Of a stretch of 64,000 bases of DNA, positions 11,676-22,900 are shown piece after piece. A program made the translations under genes and the position numbers. The stretch is from Fusarium oxysporum f. sp. lycopersici 4287 (Eukaryota; Ascomycota; Sordariomycetes; Hypocreales; Nectriaceae), in contig NC_030991.1 of assembly GCF_000149955.1 (NCBI RefSeq), positions 1,715,554 through 1,779,553 on the forward strand. Reading direction: 5' to 3'. The notes beneath the pieces were generated by a model. It made no database searches, was not told where the DNA came from, and saw only the letters and a program-made list of their open reading frames with translations. Position 1 is the stretch's first letter, and each line of letters begins with the position of its first letter.

Positions 11676-13459
11676 ATGTTTAGTTTCTTCTTTCAAGGGC
11701 TTGCGGCTTTACGGCTTCTAGGCCATGTCAGCGCTGCCGAAGTACAGCAGCTCACGCTGTTGTTACCAGCTGAAAGGCCTCCGTGGAGTGAAAAGCTCTC
11801 CCCCTCGCTTGCTGGGTTCAGCATTGAGATGGATCGCTGGCCTGATTGGGCTGGCAGAGAAATCGGGAAGCCAAACAAATATTTCAATCAGCTCCTGCAG
11901 AATCTCGGCGACCGTACCGGTCAGATGCCAACTCTTCGAGTCGGAGCCAACTCCCAGGACCGGGGGACCGTTGATCTTAGGGTCAAAGTGATGAACGCAA
12001 CCTTTCCAAAACCCAGCCCTGATATCCCCAACCCCGAGGCCGATCATATTTATATCGGACGAGACTTTTACGCTCTATCAGGTAACTTGCCTATGGGTAC
12101 AGAGTTTATGTGGGGTTTGAATTTTAAAGCCCTGAATAAAACTGAGACGCTTGCCCAGGCTCGTCTTCTAGGCGATACCTTCCAAGGAAGCCGTTCAGAA
12201 CTGACGAAACATGTTCGGCTTGCACAGGTGGAATTAGGTAACGAACCAGACTTTTGGGGCGAGACCCGGTATTCCCGATCTGGTTCCTACGGCCCAGAGT
12301 GGGATATTCAAAATTACACCAACACCTGGGTTTCGTTCGCTAAAGCTGTCAGCGAGGAGATCGATTTTGGTCCCTCCCAGTCTAGGCACCCGTGTTTGTC
12401 GTCGGGTGCCTACACCGGCTTCAATATTCCCGAATGGCAACCGGAGGGCTCCCTCATCGGCGGAATACTCGCTGACAAGAAGCTTAAAGGCAAGATCTCT
12501 CAGTTCACTGAACATTCCTATTCAGGAGGCTACAGTGCCGGAAAGACATTCACTGTTGGTGACTTGATGAACAAGCGGGCTGTACGCGCCAACATGACCA
12601 CCAGGACGGGTGGGATCAAATCCGTTAGGGGGTCGAAATTATCGTACATACTAGTAAGTGGCCAAATAAAGACGCGCGGAGGCGGTGACTAACAACGTTC
12701 TAGGCCGAAACGAATTCTTATGCAAAGTAAATGGGACTGTAACCTGGCGCTTTTATTGCATGAGACTGACTAACCACAGCCACGGGATCCCAGGTTTAAG
12801 CAACACTGTCGAGGGAGCACTCTGGATGGTTGACTGGATTCTTCTGGGCGCTTCAATTGGCGTCGAGCGTCTTTACATGCACCACGGCGTGGGCTTCCGT
12901 TACAATTCCATCCAGCCGACAAATGAGTCTGATGACGGGCTGAACATCGATCATCCCCACATTTTACCTTCCTACCACGCTTATCTCATTGTTAATGAGG
13001 CCATTGGAAAATCTGCAGGCTCCTATATTGTAGAGTTGCCCACTACAAATATCACACTGACCGCTTATGGTATCTGGGAGTCATCAAAGCTGGTCCGTAT
13101 CGTGGTGCTCAACACCCAGGTCCACACCCAAGGTGAGAAGTCGAGCATCCAGGTCAGCATGAAGGGACTAGGAACGCATAAGCCTGCCACAGTCAAACTT
13201 TTGGAATCGGAGAAAACCAACTCATCCATTGGAATGTAAGCTGATCGCATTAATTCATCGAAAGTCGTACTTACGGAGCTAATTAGTATTTTGTTTGTGT
13301 AGAACATGGGCTGGACAGAGTTTCGAAACTTCATCGGGTGCACCGGAGGGCGAAATAAAAGTAAAGAAAGTCAAGGATGGCAGTTTCAATCTTCCAGCCT
13401 CATCCATCGCCCTTGTAGAGTTTGGCAAGCACGAAAGCAAGGGGTACTTCGTGGGATGA
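11676..13459 (+). CDS. GH79 family beta-glucuronidase-like glycoside hydrolase, secreted
   Basis: Four exons: 11676-12653, 12704-12726, 12780-13235 and 13303-13459, with introns of 50, 53 and 67 bp. All phases agree and give 537 residues. It starts with a hydrophobic leader (MFSFFFQGLAALRLLGHVSA) consistent with secretion. The GH79 acid/base region is VELGNEPDFWG (Glu190), and the nucleophile region is LAETNSYANHG (Glu328), followed by EGALWMVDWILLGASIGVER. The C-terminal beta domain ends with AGQSFETSSG and SIALVEFGKHESKGYFVG. Family enzymes remove glucuronic acid or its 4-O-methyl form from arabinogalactan or other glycans; the exact substrate cannot be read here. The 23-nt exon 2 carries the nucleophile. 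A hAT MITE occupies the immediate promoter. The last intron removes an apparent stop at 13237. Confidence 0.9.
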
Positions 13460-14852
13460 GCATTCAAGTGAAGAGTCTTGAGGCGAGTAAGATGTTTGTC
13501 AGAGTTTGTACACCAAGAAAACATCACCAACCAAGACTAGGTAGATGAATGAAAAGAACTCGAAGTTTCGGCAAAAACTCGAACACCAAGCTAAGCGGCT
13601 AAGGTTAACCACACCGACGGTAGTAAGGCCTCGCTCCTAGTTGAACACCCAAATCAAAGTCTGTCCTGATTACTACTAACTCTTTGTCCTACTGACTGAT
13701 AAGCTATCCGGTAAGCAAGAAGGAAAAATAAGATGAATGAGAAATATTTTGCCGATGAGGTTCACTGTTTGCATTGTACACCAAATGGGGGACTGCCTGC
13801 CCGATACATGCTTTCTCCAACAGTACACCAGGAAGCGTCTTGGGGGTTTTCGCTAAATTTGTCAAGAAACAACAACTCATCGAAAACTCGACAGGAATTT
13901 CTGCTCCTCAAATATCAATGAATCTAAAAGGCCCAGGAGTTTCATAGCTGCTGGTTATAGTGATGCGTTCGGTTGGAAACTGTCCAACGATGTCCTAGTA
14001 AACCGTTGTATCACAAATTACAAATTCCCATGATAACTGAGACTGTGATGAACATGTTATAGCATCCAGATGTAGCACTTGAAGCATTGCAATAGAAGCC
14101 TTTTGCCTCTCTTTTCCTTCCTGTGACCAAAGTGCACAACCTGTTTCTGAATCCATGCGTTTATCATATTGTACTCCTTGACACACGGTCCATGGTAAGT
14201 GTTCTACGAAGTCAGCAGAATCGCGTTGTATGATTTTGTACTCTTTCTTCCTTTCACCCGAGCTGGTCTTTTGTTAGGACCAGGGTAAATTGAGTTCTAG
14301 GTTCACGATCCCTCCACACTAAATATGGGGCTCCTGTCCTTGTGATCTGGCGGACCTGATCTGTGAGAATGATTGGTTCCAACGAACCTTGTCACTACAA
14401 CTGTGGGAGCCAGGTGTCTGAACAGGAGACTTTCCAAATAAGGAAGTACTAAGTGCGCGGAGGGGTGTCATTCTATATTACAATCACACGTCCAAGGCTT
14501 ACAATATTTGCAACCTACAACAAGGTATCTGGTCTGAAGGAGCAAATACCCCTGTTGAGCGCTTAGCCTGAATAGGCAGGTACAAGTCCGCTCCATCCAT
14601 GCTAGGTCACCAAGTCCGCAGCGTGTGAATGATGACGCCCAGCTATCACTCAATTCATCTTCTGGCCCCGTATACCAGAGTTCCTGCCGAAAAAAAGTCA
14701 ATATGATGTTTATCCAAGGCACTAACCTTTCGCTCAAGGGGTATAAATAGAAGAGGTTTCACCATCTTCGGAGCATCGTTGATAAATATTCTCGCCCGAG
14801 CCAAACTGACAGCTTTTTGCGTGAGCTTCTTCTTTACGTCTTCTTTTGCTCC
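13460..14852. other. Intergenic, no gene recognised
   Basis: No frame with recognisable similarity. The last 100 bases contain a TATA-like stretch (ggtataaatag at about 14740) and a pyrimidine-rich tract, plausible promoter sequence for the TolB-like gene that follows. Confidence 0.4.
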
Positions 14853-15415
14853 ATGATGCTAGGTATCAGATCAAGCGGCCTCAAGGCCGTGCTAATTTTC
14901 TTATTCATTACGATTGTTCTGGCTACTTCCACCCCAAACCTCCGCCCACATGGCAGGGAGTGTGATCCTACGCAGGATCTACCTATTGATACTTAGAAGG
15001 TCGCGCATTTTGGTGAAAGGCCCGCCTGGTCACCTGACGGGAAGTTTCTGGCTTTCATGTCTAAAACCTACGGCGACGCCTTTCTTTATGATGTCAAGTC
15101 CAAAGTGGTCACACTCCTCACTGACTATCCTCATGGCGGCTACTTACGAGTACAATATCTACCTAATGGGGATTACTTACTCGTTGGTTCGAGTACTTTC
15201 ACGGATTTTAACAGCACTCGTTATGGGGAGCAAGAAATGTTCATTTTGAAAAAGAACTCTCAAGAGCCTATTCCCCTCGGCCAAAAGATTCTGGAAGGAG
15301 TCGCTATCTCGCGCAAGCAGATTAGGATTGCCTGGGCCATTAGTAACAAGAACTACCCAGAACTTCTCAAACCCGGAGAGTCACTCATATATACCGCCGA
15401 TATTGAGTACGTTAC
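14853..15415 (+). pseudogene. TolB-like beta-propeller secreted protein, nonsense codon and truncated
   Basis: Reading from ATG 14853 gives a leader peptide (AVLIFLFITIVLA), then DPTQDLPIDT, and an in-frame TAG at 14994-14996. The same frame continues with KVAHFGERPAWSPDGKFLAF, a TolB/WD40-like blade motif, then LLTDYPHGGYLRVQYLPNGD and EGVAISRKQIRIAW, to SLIYTADIEY. The TAG lies where the family I remember has a Gln or similar residue, so CAG to TAG is likely. After about 15415 the similarity stops and sequence resembling a Fot-type terminal repeat begins; the frame then ends at 15449. Two independent lesions therefore mark it as a pseudogene. The function of the family is not known to me. 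Confidence 0.65.
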
Positions 15416-15419
15416 CATC

Positions 15420-16000
15420 CAGGACCACCTAGTGGGCGCCCCCACCTAATGGACCACCAAAATTTCAATTTTCCCATACAAACTCCGAATTTCCAAGTAC
15501 ATCGCATTCAGCCAAGAACGTAGATACTCGCAAACCTATACCAATGTTGTATAGCAGTTTTCATCAAATTTCCATATCGGCTTGACTTTTCCCCGTTCCG
15601 CCTTGTGGCCTAGTTCTCTAGCACTTTGAATTCTTTCGCATTTCTCCTCATGTACCTTAGGCGACTCCATCCACTCAAGCCGAACTTTCACCTAATTTAC
15701 TCGCCACAACCCCTTTCGTAATAGTTCGCCGTTATTATACCGAAGATGACGTAGCTGAGGCTATATTCGACACCACCGATAGAGGCCTCTCACAGAATGA
15801 GGCGGCCCAGAAACGTGGAGTACCTCAGTGGACCATTTCGAGACGACTTTCCGGTCAAGCAAGCAGGAATGAACGTATCCAGGCCCACCAGCGTATTTCA
15901 AAGAGCCAGGAGGAGACTCTTATTCGTTGGGTGCTGCGACAAGAGTCTCTGGGCTATGCACTCTCGCACAGCCAGCTCCGCGCTTTTAGTGTCGGGTAAG
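15420..16000 (+). pseudogene. Fot1/pogo transposase N-terminal fragment
   Basis: Begins with a terminal-repeat-like stretch (CCACCTA... and CCCATACAAACT, 15425-15485). It resembles the ends of the Fot element at 36572 and the one at 63820. From about 15735 the frame reads YYTEDDVAEAIFDTTDRG, then LSQNEAAQKRGVPQWTISRR, then EETLIRWVLRQESLGYA and HSQLRAF. This is the psq and Tc5-type helix-turn-helix of a Fot transposase. It breaks off at a stop near 15999 with no catalytic core and no matching right terminus, so it is a 5' fragment. Its insertion appears to have removed the 3' end of the TolB-like gene. Confidence 0.7.
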
Positions 16001-16275
16001 AGTGTACACAGTTTGCGAATCTACTTACACTTTATATGTGGGGCTTTGTTTTATAAACAGGAGTTATTGTAGGAGAGGAAGGTACAGGTGCTCAATACTG
16101 TACAGAGCTAGTGGCTTAAAGTGCTAAATAGTTCATGGTAGAGCACCCAATAGCCTGAAATGCTGGCATGAGAAATAAATCTCTATTCTAGATTGTGGTG
16201 CCACTAAGTATCTATTCTCATTTGCCTACCCTGGTTCCTTTACTCTTCATCAACACCCCTTCACTCATCCTTAAC
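16001..16275. other. Short spacer
   Basis: Non-coding sequence between the Fot fragment and the arrestin stop codon. Nothing recognised. Confidence 0.4.
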
Positions 16276-17427
16276 TTAAGGCTCGTCGTCGTGGTAGTCT
16301 GGTGGTGAACCGCCGACTTCTTCATACGTGGGTGGCACATGAGGGCCCCAGTCCAAGTCCTTGCTCGTAGGGTCCGTGAGTATAACGTCGTAGGACACAC
16401 GCATGACCCGTTCTGTGAATCCCTTTTTGGCCGATTGGGACCGCTCCAGCGATAGACAGAACCAGACATGGAGCCGGTGCGAAATCTCAAAGCCACCAGC
16501 CCATTTGTTATCGCATGCAAACCCTGGTCTGTCTTTCTGTGGCTGCCGGTTCTTGATCGTATAGTCAAACCCCATGTTCGCTTTTGAGTTCCCAGCAGTA
16601 CCATCGAGTGCCCAGCCATCTTTTATTCCGCACTTCGCAAGCACTTGTGTGTCCCGTATCCGCATCACTCGACCCATGTCCGAAAGGGAAGCGAGACGGT
16701 GCTTCTCACACGCTGGTTGGGTAGTTTTTGTTGTCTGAACTATATGCCACTTGATCTCATCGAGCTTCCATGATTGAAGGTCCCCAATGGCACCATTAGA
16801 ACCGTTCAATCCCTCTAGCTCGAAAGAGAATCTGTTGGAGTTCTCGGCGTCTATAACGGGCTCGTGATGGGTAATAATCGTGATTGGATCGACCGTGGTC
16901 ACCGTTCGTTGTGAACTTCGAGGATCGGGAGGTGAACGCTTGACGATGATGGCATGTTCGTTCCTGGCCGTCTCGAGGGAAGCGACTCCGTGGCGGGCGA
17001 ACTGGGTCTCAGTTGCAAGGCCATACTTGACCGAAATAAGTGAAGTTTCCATTGAGGCTGGATGGTCTCCTTCGATCAGAGCTGAAAAGGGGAATGTGTG
17101 TTTCCCATAAGCGAGAGTCGTTGGTTGAGTGAGGAGCTGACAGCTCGCCAGTTGATGGTTCCAGTTTCGGCAAGCATTGCAGTGTGACTTGAAGGGCCGT
17201 TTGTATTCGATGTGGAGTTTTAAGTCGGCATCAAGTCGGGCCATATACACGCGCTGTTCATGGACTTCAACAGTCACTTCGCCCGAGACCAACAGCTGGA
17301 GACCCTGTTCAGAATCGCTGGAGAGGGCAATGTGTGAGCTTTGGCTGATAGATTCCACGGTAATGGCTGAGCTCTTCTGACTGTTTCTTCTGAACGCCGA
17401 GGATAGATGGTCTTGAAAGCGTGCCAT
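16276..17427 (-). CDS. Alpha-arrestin (Ldb19/Art-type) with two PY motifs
   Basis: Single exon of 383 residues from ATG 17427 to a stop at 16276. The N-terminal half has the arrestin-fold pattern of fungal Ldb19-like proteins: LQLLVSGEVTVEVHEQRVYM, a CNACRNWNHQLASCQLL segment, then TTLAYGKHTFPFSALIEGDH. The C-terminal half carries a second arrestin-like domain (WHIVQTTKTTQPACEKHR and later HRLHVWFCLSL). The extreme C-terminus has PPTYEEV and PPDYHDDEP. PPxY motifs are binding sites for the WW domains of Rsp5/Nedd4-type ubiquitin ligases. Known members recruit the ligase to plasma-membrane transporters and trigger endocytosis. The gene is intact and its composition is that of host genes. The target cargo is not predictable from the sequence. 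Confidence 0.8.
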   Translation of the reverse strand: MARFQDHLSSAFRRNSQKSSAITVESISQSSHIALSSDSEQGLQLLVSGEVTVEVHEQRVYMARLDADLKLHIEYKRPFKSHCNACRNWNHQLASCQLLTQPTTLAYGKHTFPFSALIEGDHPASMETSLISVKYGLATETQFARHGVASLETARNEHAIIVKRSPPDPRSSQRTVTTVDPITIITHHEPVIDAENSNRFSFELEGLNGSNGAIGDLQSWKLDEIKWHIVQTTKTTQPACEKHRLASLSDMGRVMRIRDTQVLAKCGIKDGWALDGTAGNSKANMGFDYTIKNRQPQKDRPGFACDNKWAGGFEISHRLHVWFCLSLERSQSAKKGFTERVMRVSYDVILTDPTSKDLDWGPHVPPTYEEVGGSPPDYHDDEP

Positions 17428-18176
17428 AGCTGCGAGCTGGATCGTGACAATGGCGATCGGTATCGGTAGTTGATGTTGATGGATGTGGCTTGCAATTTGA
17501 GCGACGCGAATCGTGGGCTGGCCTGATCATGATCCGGACGAACTGCCATCATGGGGAAGCAATTTATATTGATGGGCCGCATCGTGAATATCGTGACAAC
17601 ACCCTCCTGAAAAATTATCGATTATAAATTATTCATGAATTTTTCGCGATGGGCGCAGATCATCTCGGCCCCATATCGCGCCGTCTGACCGCCTTTCTCA
17701 CAGCTTTTCCGGGCAGCTGGGCGCGCGGACCAGAGGTGAGAAGATTCTTACATCGCCAAATGTGCCAGCTAATGCAAAATGAGCCTCGAACAACGTGAGT
17801 CATCACCGGCTGTTTGGCGCCTTTTCTGACTGAAGGTCGGTGGCATGTTCCTAATGTGATCATGTGGGCGTCCTTGACCAGTCAGAAGCGCGAATTTTAT
17901 GCAAGTTGCTGACGTGCCCCGCCTGACGCCAGACGGACATTGAGCTTAACTCCAGATAAACGTTTAGACGATGCCATCCCGGCATTTGTCGCTTCGACCC
18001 CTGCATCCGCCATTTATTAGGCCTCATCTGGCGCTGTCGACAAGGAGCAGCCGGGCCGTTAATCCGGGAGGATGAGTTCACAATAAACGGGGCTCCCGTG
18101 CAACTGTGGTTTTGGTGGGGCGTTCTTTGGGCTGCGAGGGATTTGCGGAGCACTCTGATACCATTGGTCAATGAGT

Positions 18177-18233
18177 CCACCTACCAGCAAGCAAAAAAAA
18201 AAGTTTCCCCATACAAACTGCTACTTTTCAATC
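18177..18233 (+). repeat. Isolated Fot-type terminal repeat fragment
   Basis: CCACCTACC, AGCAA, an A-run, then CCCCATACAAACTGCTA and TTTTCAA. The order and spacing match the inner part of the terminal repeats at 36572 and 63820 (CCACCTACCG..CAGC, A-rich, CCCCATACA.AATGCTATTTTTCAA). No transposase or second end is attached in this place. Confidence 0.6.
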
Positions 18234-18343
18234 CCCTCACAAAGAGGCACTAGAAATACGGAAAACAAATTGATTGCTATTTCCCAGTTCAGAATCGATT
18301 GTAATTCAATTTCCTCTTGGCTTTGTGACTGCACGGCCTGCAC

Positions 18344-18480
18344 CAGGCTGGCGATCAATTCAACCATCAACTCAATCCCGTCAATTTTATGGAAGTTGAA
18401 GTCACGTGCATCGATTCAATCAATTCCATTTGACACTCGCATTGATTGTTTCAATTCCACCTAGATGCTTTCAACGTTGA
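18344..18480 (+). repeat. hAT-MITE-like end, related to the MITE at 33115
   Basis: The first 20 bases, CAGGCTGGCGATCAATTCAA, are identical to the left terminus of the 160-bp MITE at 33115. I found no matching right terminus or 8-bp duplication (left flank GCCTGCAC), so this is a fragment or diverged copy whose right limit is a guess. Confidence 0.4.
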
Positions 18481-18850
18481 CCATCGGTTGAATTTATGTT
18501 ATGTTACGTATGGTTTTCGCCCGGGGGGTCATCGGCTCCGAAAGTCCCCTACTGGGGCACAGGACGTGCTGGGCTAGAGGAATCGGAATCTATCTACACG
18601 CTAGTTACAGAAATGCTATTGGCCATAAAGGATTAGTCATTTCGCGACGCGAAATTAGTCTTCCCCGTGGCATCCAAGTTCCGCAAACGGGTCAGTAGAC
18701 CGCACCCCATCCAGCATATCATCGGCACAAATGGCGCATCCCATCGAGCCCGTTACCCGTCAGCGGGATGACAAGGCGCAGCTGGCATATCGCAGCCGCT
18801 TTTGGAGCCTGATGTCAGAAGAGCTGAGATCAGTCTGTGTGCGGCAGCTC

Positions 18851-18872
18851 GGGACCACCTCAAGGTGGTCCC
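18851..18872. repeat. Perfect inverted repeat near the LINE 3' end
   Basis: Ten-base arms (GGGACCACCT and its complement) separated by two bases. It lies just beyond the 3' untranslated part of the LINE and could form a tight RNA hairpin at the end of the transcript, on which some LINE reverse transcriptases recognise their RNA. It could also be a coincidental rearrangement point. Confidence 0.5.
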
Positions 18873-19005
18873 GGCCAGGTGAGGGGCGCGGTGTCGCCCT
18901 TCATCTGGCCGTGAGCATATAAGAGAGGAAGAAAAGGTAACAAAAGAGATGTGTGGAAGATATAGAGGTAAGGAGAGTCGCGAGTGCTTCTCAGGTCATC
19001 GTCGC

Positions 19006-19770
19006 CTAATAACGAGGGCAAATCTTTCCAAAGAACGCGCTGTCCTTGGACAGGTCGATGAATTTGCTGAAGTCTCTTCCTATTGCAAGGTTCACTGCCG
19101 TATTCGGAGAGGGTGCAAGCCTCATCCGATGACGCAGCGGTACTTTTCTGCAGTAGAAGATGTGATCCGGTGCTTTGCGTCGGCCACATGAGCAGACCAG
19201 GCGTGCGTCGTTGTGGTCGAATCTCTCGTGATACGCAGCGAAGTCCCCATGGAGGGATCTCGCTGCCAGCAGATGGTGCAAGGCTGCGCGCGGGAGCGAG
19301 AGCTCCGGCGGGCAGCCTGTGGTCGCCTTGAGATTGAGTCTTTTGTACTGCTCAGGAGCGGAGGTGGACCACCACGCCTGGAACGCTTCTTTGGGCTTCT
19401 GTCTTGCGATTCTTCGTAGGTAAGCCAGCGTCGGTTGAGCGCCTTCGGGCTCTGGGAGCGATGACGCTGCCTTTGCCAGCTTGTCGGCCTGTTCGTTGCC
19501 GGGGATGTTGGAGTGCCCTGGCACCCAGCGAACTTGGATGGCTCCATGCGATGTCGTCAGAGCTTGGAACTCGAGAAAGACGTTTTGAGAGGATTCAGAA
19601 GGAGTGCCTCGTAGACACGTGGCGGCTGCCAGGTTATCTAGGCAGATGAATATATTCTGTGTTGCTAATTCTCGCAGGTTTAGAGCAGCCTTCAGGCCCT
19701 CAAAAGCCCCGGCAGCTTCAGCATCGAAAACCTCAGCAGGTCCGAGGCGACCTGATCCGTCAAAGATGGG
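19006..19770 (-). pseudogene. LINE ORF2, 3' block: RNase H and CCHC-like zinc motif
   Basis: Reading on the minus strand from 19770: the frame gives the RNase H remainder (EAAGAFEGLKAAL, DNLAAATCLRG, RWVPGHSNIPGNEQADKLAK). It ends with a Tad-type C-terminal segment (RAALHHLLAARSLHGDFAAY, CSCGRRKAPDHIFYC) and stops at 19006. The CxC...H...C pattern is the terminal zinc knuckle of fungal Tad elements. It is separated from its upstream half by the Copia insertion at GATAT 19771-19775. Confidence 0.85.
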
Positions 19771-19775
19771 GATAT

Positions 19776-19969
19776 TGTTGTTTATATTGCGCAGTAGTGC
19801 TGGGTGAAAATGTATTTTTATGAAACTTGGTTGTTCATTATTGAGCTGAGAGTTATTCTCGGGTTTATATCTCTAGATGATTGTATCTAGGACTTTGAAC
19901 TTTAAATCTAGGACTTTCAGACTAACAGTCTGAATCCTGAAGGGAAGGGGATTCCCGGATTTTCCAACA
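19776..19969 (-). repeat. Copia 3' LTR
   Basis: 194 bp, TGTTG...CAACA, identical as far as I can read to the copy at 24479-24672. As the element is on the minus strand, this is the downstream LTR. Confidence 0.95.
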
Positions 19970-19984
19970 CGCCCCCATCCACCT
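19970..19984 (-). other. Copia polypurine tract
   Basis: On the minus strand GGTGGATGGGGGCG directly precedes the 3' LTR. Position and purine content fit the primer for plus-strand synthesis. Confidence 0.7.
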
Positions 19985-19989
19985 TGTCT

Positions 19990-22900
19990 TCAGGGCACAG
20001 AGTCATCGTGGACTTCAGTACTCCAAATAATACGACCTGCTTCCTCGATCGGACATGCACTGACTCGAATTGCTTCTAGAAAGTGACCGTGGCTGACGGC
20101 GTTCAATGGTTTAGTGAGTCCGTCTGCTACCTGCTCATGTGTGCTGACGTATTGCACATCAATATTCCCGGCTTCAACTTCTTCTCGGATATGGTGCTCG
20201 GTTAACGGAATGTGCTTTGTCCGTTGGTGAAGCTCAGGGTTTCTGCATAGCTTTAGGGAACCCTGGTTGTCGCCGTTCAGTGGGATAGGCATATGTAGCG
20301 GAAGGAGCAGTTCAGAGAAGAGGTTCCTAGTCCAGGCCAATTCTCTGGCACACTGGGAGAGTGCTGTATATTCAGCCTCGGTAGTCGATAGTGCCACTGT
20401 TTCGTGCCGTTTGGCCCTCCATGAGACTGTAGATCCTTCAAGTTGAACAAGCCATCCAAACGTCGATCTTCCCGTAACAGTGTCGCCTTTCCAATCCGAG
20501 TCGGCCCAAGCTGTGATGCTCCAAGCGGATTCAGGATCTTTCTTGACGCCCCCAAGCACCAGGCCGTGGTCTCTTGTCTGCTGTAGATAGCGGAGACCTC
20601 TTTTGATCATTCGTGAATGTGTTGGTGATGGATTCGACATGTATCTTGAGAGTACCGAGAGTAGGAAAGCTAAATCGGGTCTGGTTTGGGTCATTCCATA
20701 CATCAGCGAGCCGGTTTTCGAGCTATAGTCTTCTCGTTCTTCTGGAGAAGCCGAGTCGCCATTGTCTCTTGGTTGCAGTGTCGAGAGTGAATTTCGCTCC
20801 ATCGGGGTCTTGACCGGTCGACAATCCTCTAAGCCGAATTTCTTCAGTATTCTGGTAAAATATGCATCCTGGGAAAGGTAGATCAGCCTTGAGTTCCTGT
20901 CTCGGGTTATTCTTACTCCAAGAAAATGGCTGGCGGGACCGAGATCAGTCATTGTGAAGATCTCTCCCAGGCGGGCTTTGTACCCTTGGATTGCTTCCTT
21001 GTTGCTGCCCATGATGAGGAAGTCATCCACATATGTGATGATGATCACTCCCGTTGTGGGATTGTGATATACGGCCGTGTCAGACGTTACTTGTCGAAAG
21101 TCAAGGGATTCCAAGGCCTCCTTCAGCTTCTTTTGCCATTGCCGAGGCGCCTGTTTGAGTCCATAGAGGGATTTGATCAGTTTGCAGATCTTCTCGGTTG
21201 AGAATCCTGGCGGACGGTCTTCTGGGTGTTGGTCGAAATACTCTACAAGCCCTTCCGGCATTTCGATGAAGACTTCTTCCTCGAGGTCCCCTTCCAGGAA
21301 CGCCGTCGACACGTCCATCTGCTCAATCTCCCAGTCAAGACAGGCAGCAACGGTGAGGAGGATTCTCCAAGTCGCCGCTTTGGCAACAGAGGCAAAGGTC
21401 TGGTTGTAGTCAAAGCCGAACTGTTGTTCAAAGCCTCTGACCACCAGCCGCGCCTTGAACTTGTCGAGGTTGCCGTCCTCGTTTTTCTTGACCTTGAATA
21501 CCCATTTGACGGTAAGTGGCCTATTGTGAGCTTGGTTGCGGTCCAGCATGCGCCAAGTTCCTTTCGTGAGGAGACTGCGCAGCTCACTGTGTATTGCTCT
21601 GAGCCAATGCTCCCTTTGCGGACCTTGAAGCGCTTCAGTCATTGTTTTGGGCTCAGTGATCACCTCTTTTCGGAGATCGGGCAGCTTAGCTGATGTCATG
21701 GATGTTGTCGTCTGTCCATGCTGAGGATTATGCACCTCAGCATGCTGAAGATTGTTCACTTCAGACCTTTGTGGCCTTGGAGTCTTTGTCTGCTCCGTGA
21801 CGGACTGTGGCCGGCTTGAGATGGGAGCTCCGTTCTTGCGGATTTCCGGCTCAACATCATGCTCAGTTTCGGTCAGGAGTTCTGTCTCCCCAACCTTTTC
21901 GTAGAATTGTACATTTGCAGAACGGACGATCTGATGTCCCTTCCTGCGAGAGGGCACCCAGCAGGTGTAGATCTGTGAACCTTCCATGCATAGGTAGATT
22001 CCAGCCTCTCCTCTTGGGCCAAACTTGTGTGATCTCAATCTTCGTTCCTGCGGTATGTGTATCGTGACTTGTGAGCCGCAGATTCGTTCTCCGGACAGAT
22101 CCGGCTTGTTGTCTTGTCCGGGGAAGGCCTCGTTGAGAAAGCTTTCCATGGGAGTGAGGCCATCAATTGCCCTGGTGGCTGTCACGTTTGTCTTGCGCAC
22201 CATATCTTCCAGGACCAATGGCCAGAGCTCTATCGGGATTCTTTCCGATTCCATGGTTGCTCTGACTTTGTCAAAGATGATGCGGTTAGAGCGCTCAGCA
22301 ACTCCGTTAAATTCAGGAGTATATGGTGTCGTCTTGATGATCTTGACGCCGTGAGTGTACTCGAGGTTTTTGAGAGACGCACCATAGAGCTCAGAGCCGC
22401 CATCCATTTGGATTGCGTACACTCGGATGCCATACTGAGTTCGTATCTTGGAGATGAGCTGGCCTAGAAGTTCCGAAGCCATCCCCTTCCTCGTGAACGT
22501 GTAGGCCCATCTCATTCTATGCCTGTCATCTGTGGCAATCATTCCCCATCGTTCGCCTCTAATGCCCGGTGGATTGACTTTGAAGGTGTCAACATGAATG
22601 AACCCGGCCCTGGAGGCTCGTTTCCGTTTATTTCGCGGAGTCCATCGTAGGGCCTTTGCGATGTCGCAGGCGAGGCAGTAATTGAAAGGCTGATGGTCGT
22701 GGTGGCCGTCACAGTACATTCCTCTGGTCATTTTGGCAGTCTGTGACACCTGATATGCGTTAACATGGCCGAGTCTTCGGTGCCAAAGGTCGACATTCAG
22801 GCATTGGTTTGATGAAGCAGTGTGATGATTGCATGGTTCTGGCTGGAGTTCCGAGACGGCCTGGTTTGAAACAGTAGTCTTTCCGACCTCAGTGTTCACG

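Larger units (their letters stand above)
17428..18850. other. Intergenic region with two transposon-end fragments
   Basis: Apart from the Fot-type end at 18177-18233 and a hAT-MITE-like end at 18344 (CAGGCTGGCGATCAATTCAA), I see no coding frame or RNA gene. The 18250-18480 part is rich in ATTCAA/TTGAAT words. The 3' tail of the LINE probably begins near 18850. Confidence 0.4.

Noticed and set aside
13231..13240. Stop of the GH79 gene at 13237
   Set aside because: GTAAGC starts an intron here. After the acceptor at 13302 the frame continues with a clear family C-terminus (AGQSFETSSG, SIALVEFGK) to 13459.
16880..17380. Plus-strand open frames inside the arrestin gene
   Set aside because: Antisense shadows of a well supported coding frame; composition and lack of motifs give no support.
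15420..18233. One Fot element spanning 15425 to 18233
   Set aside because: The end at 18177 points in the same direction as the one at 15425, not inverted, and an intact arrestin gene lies between.
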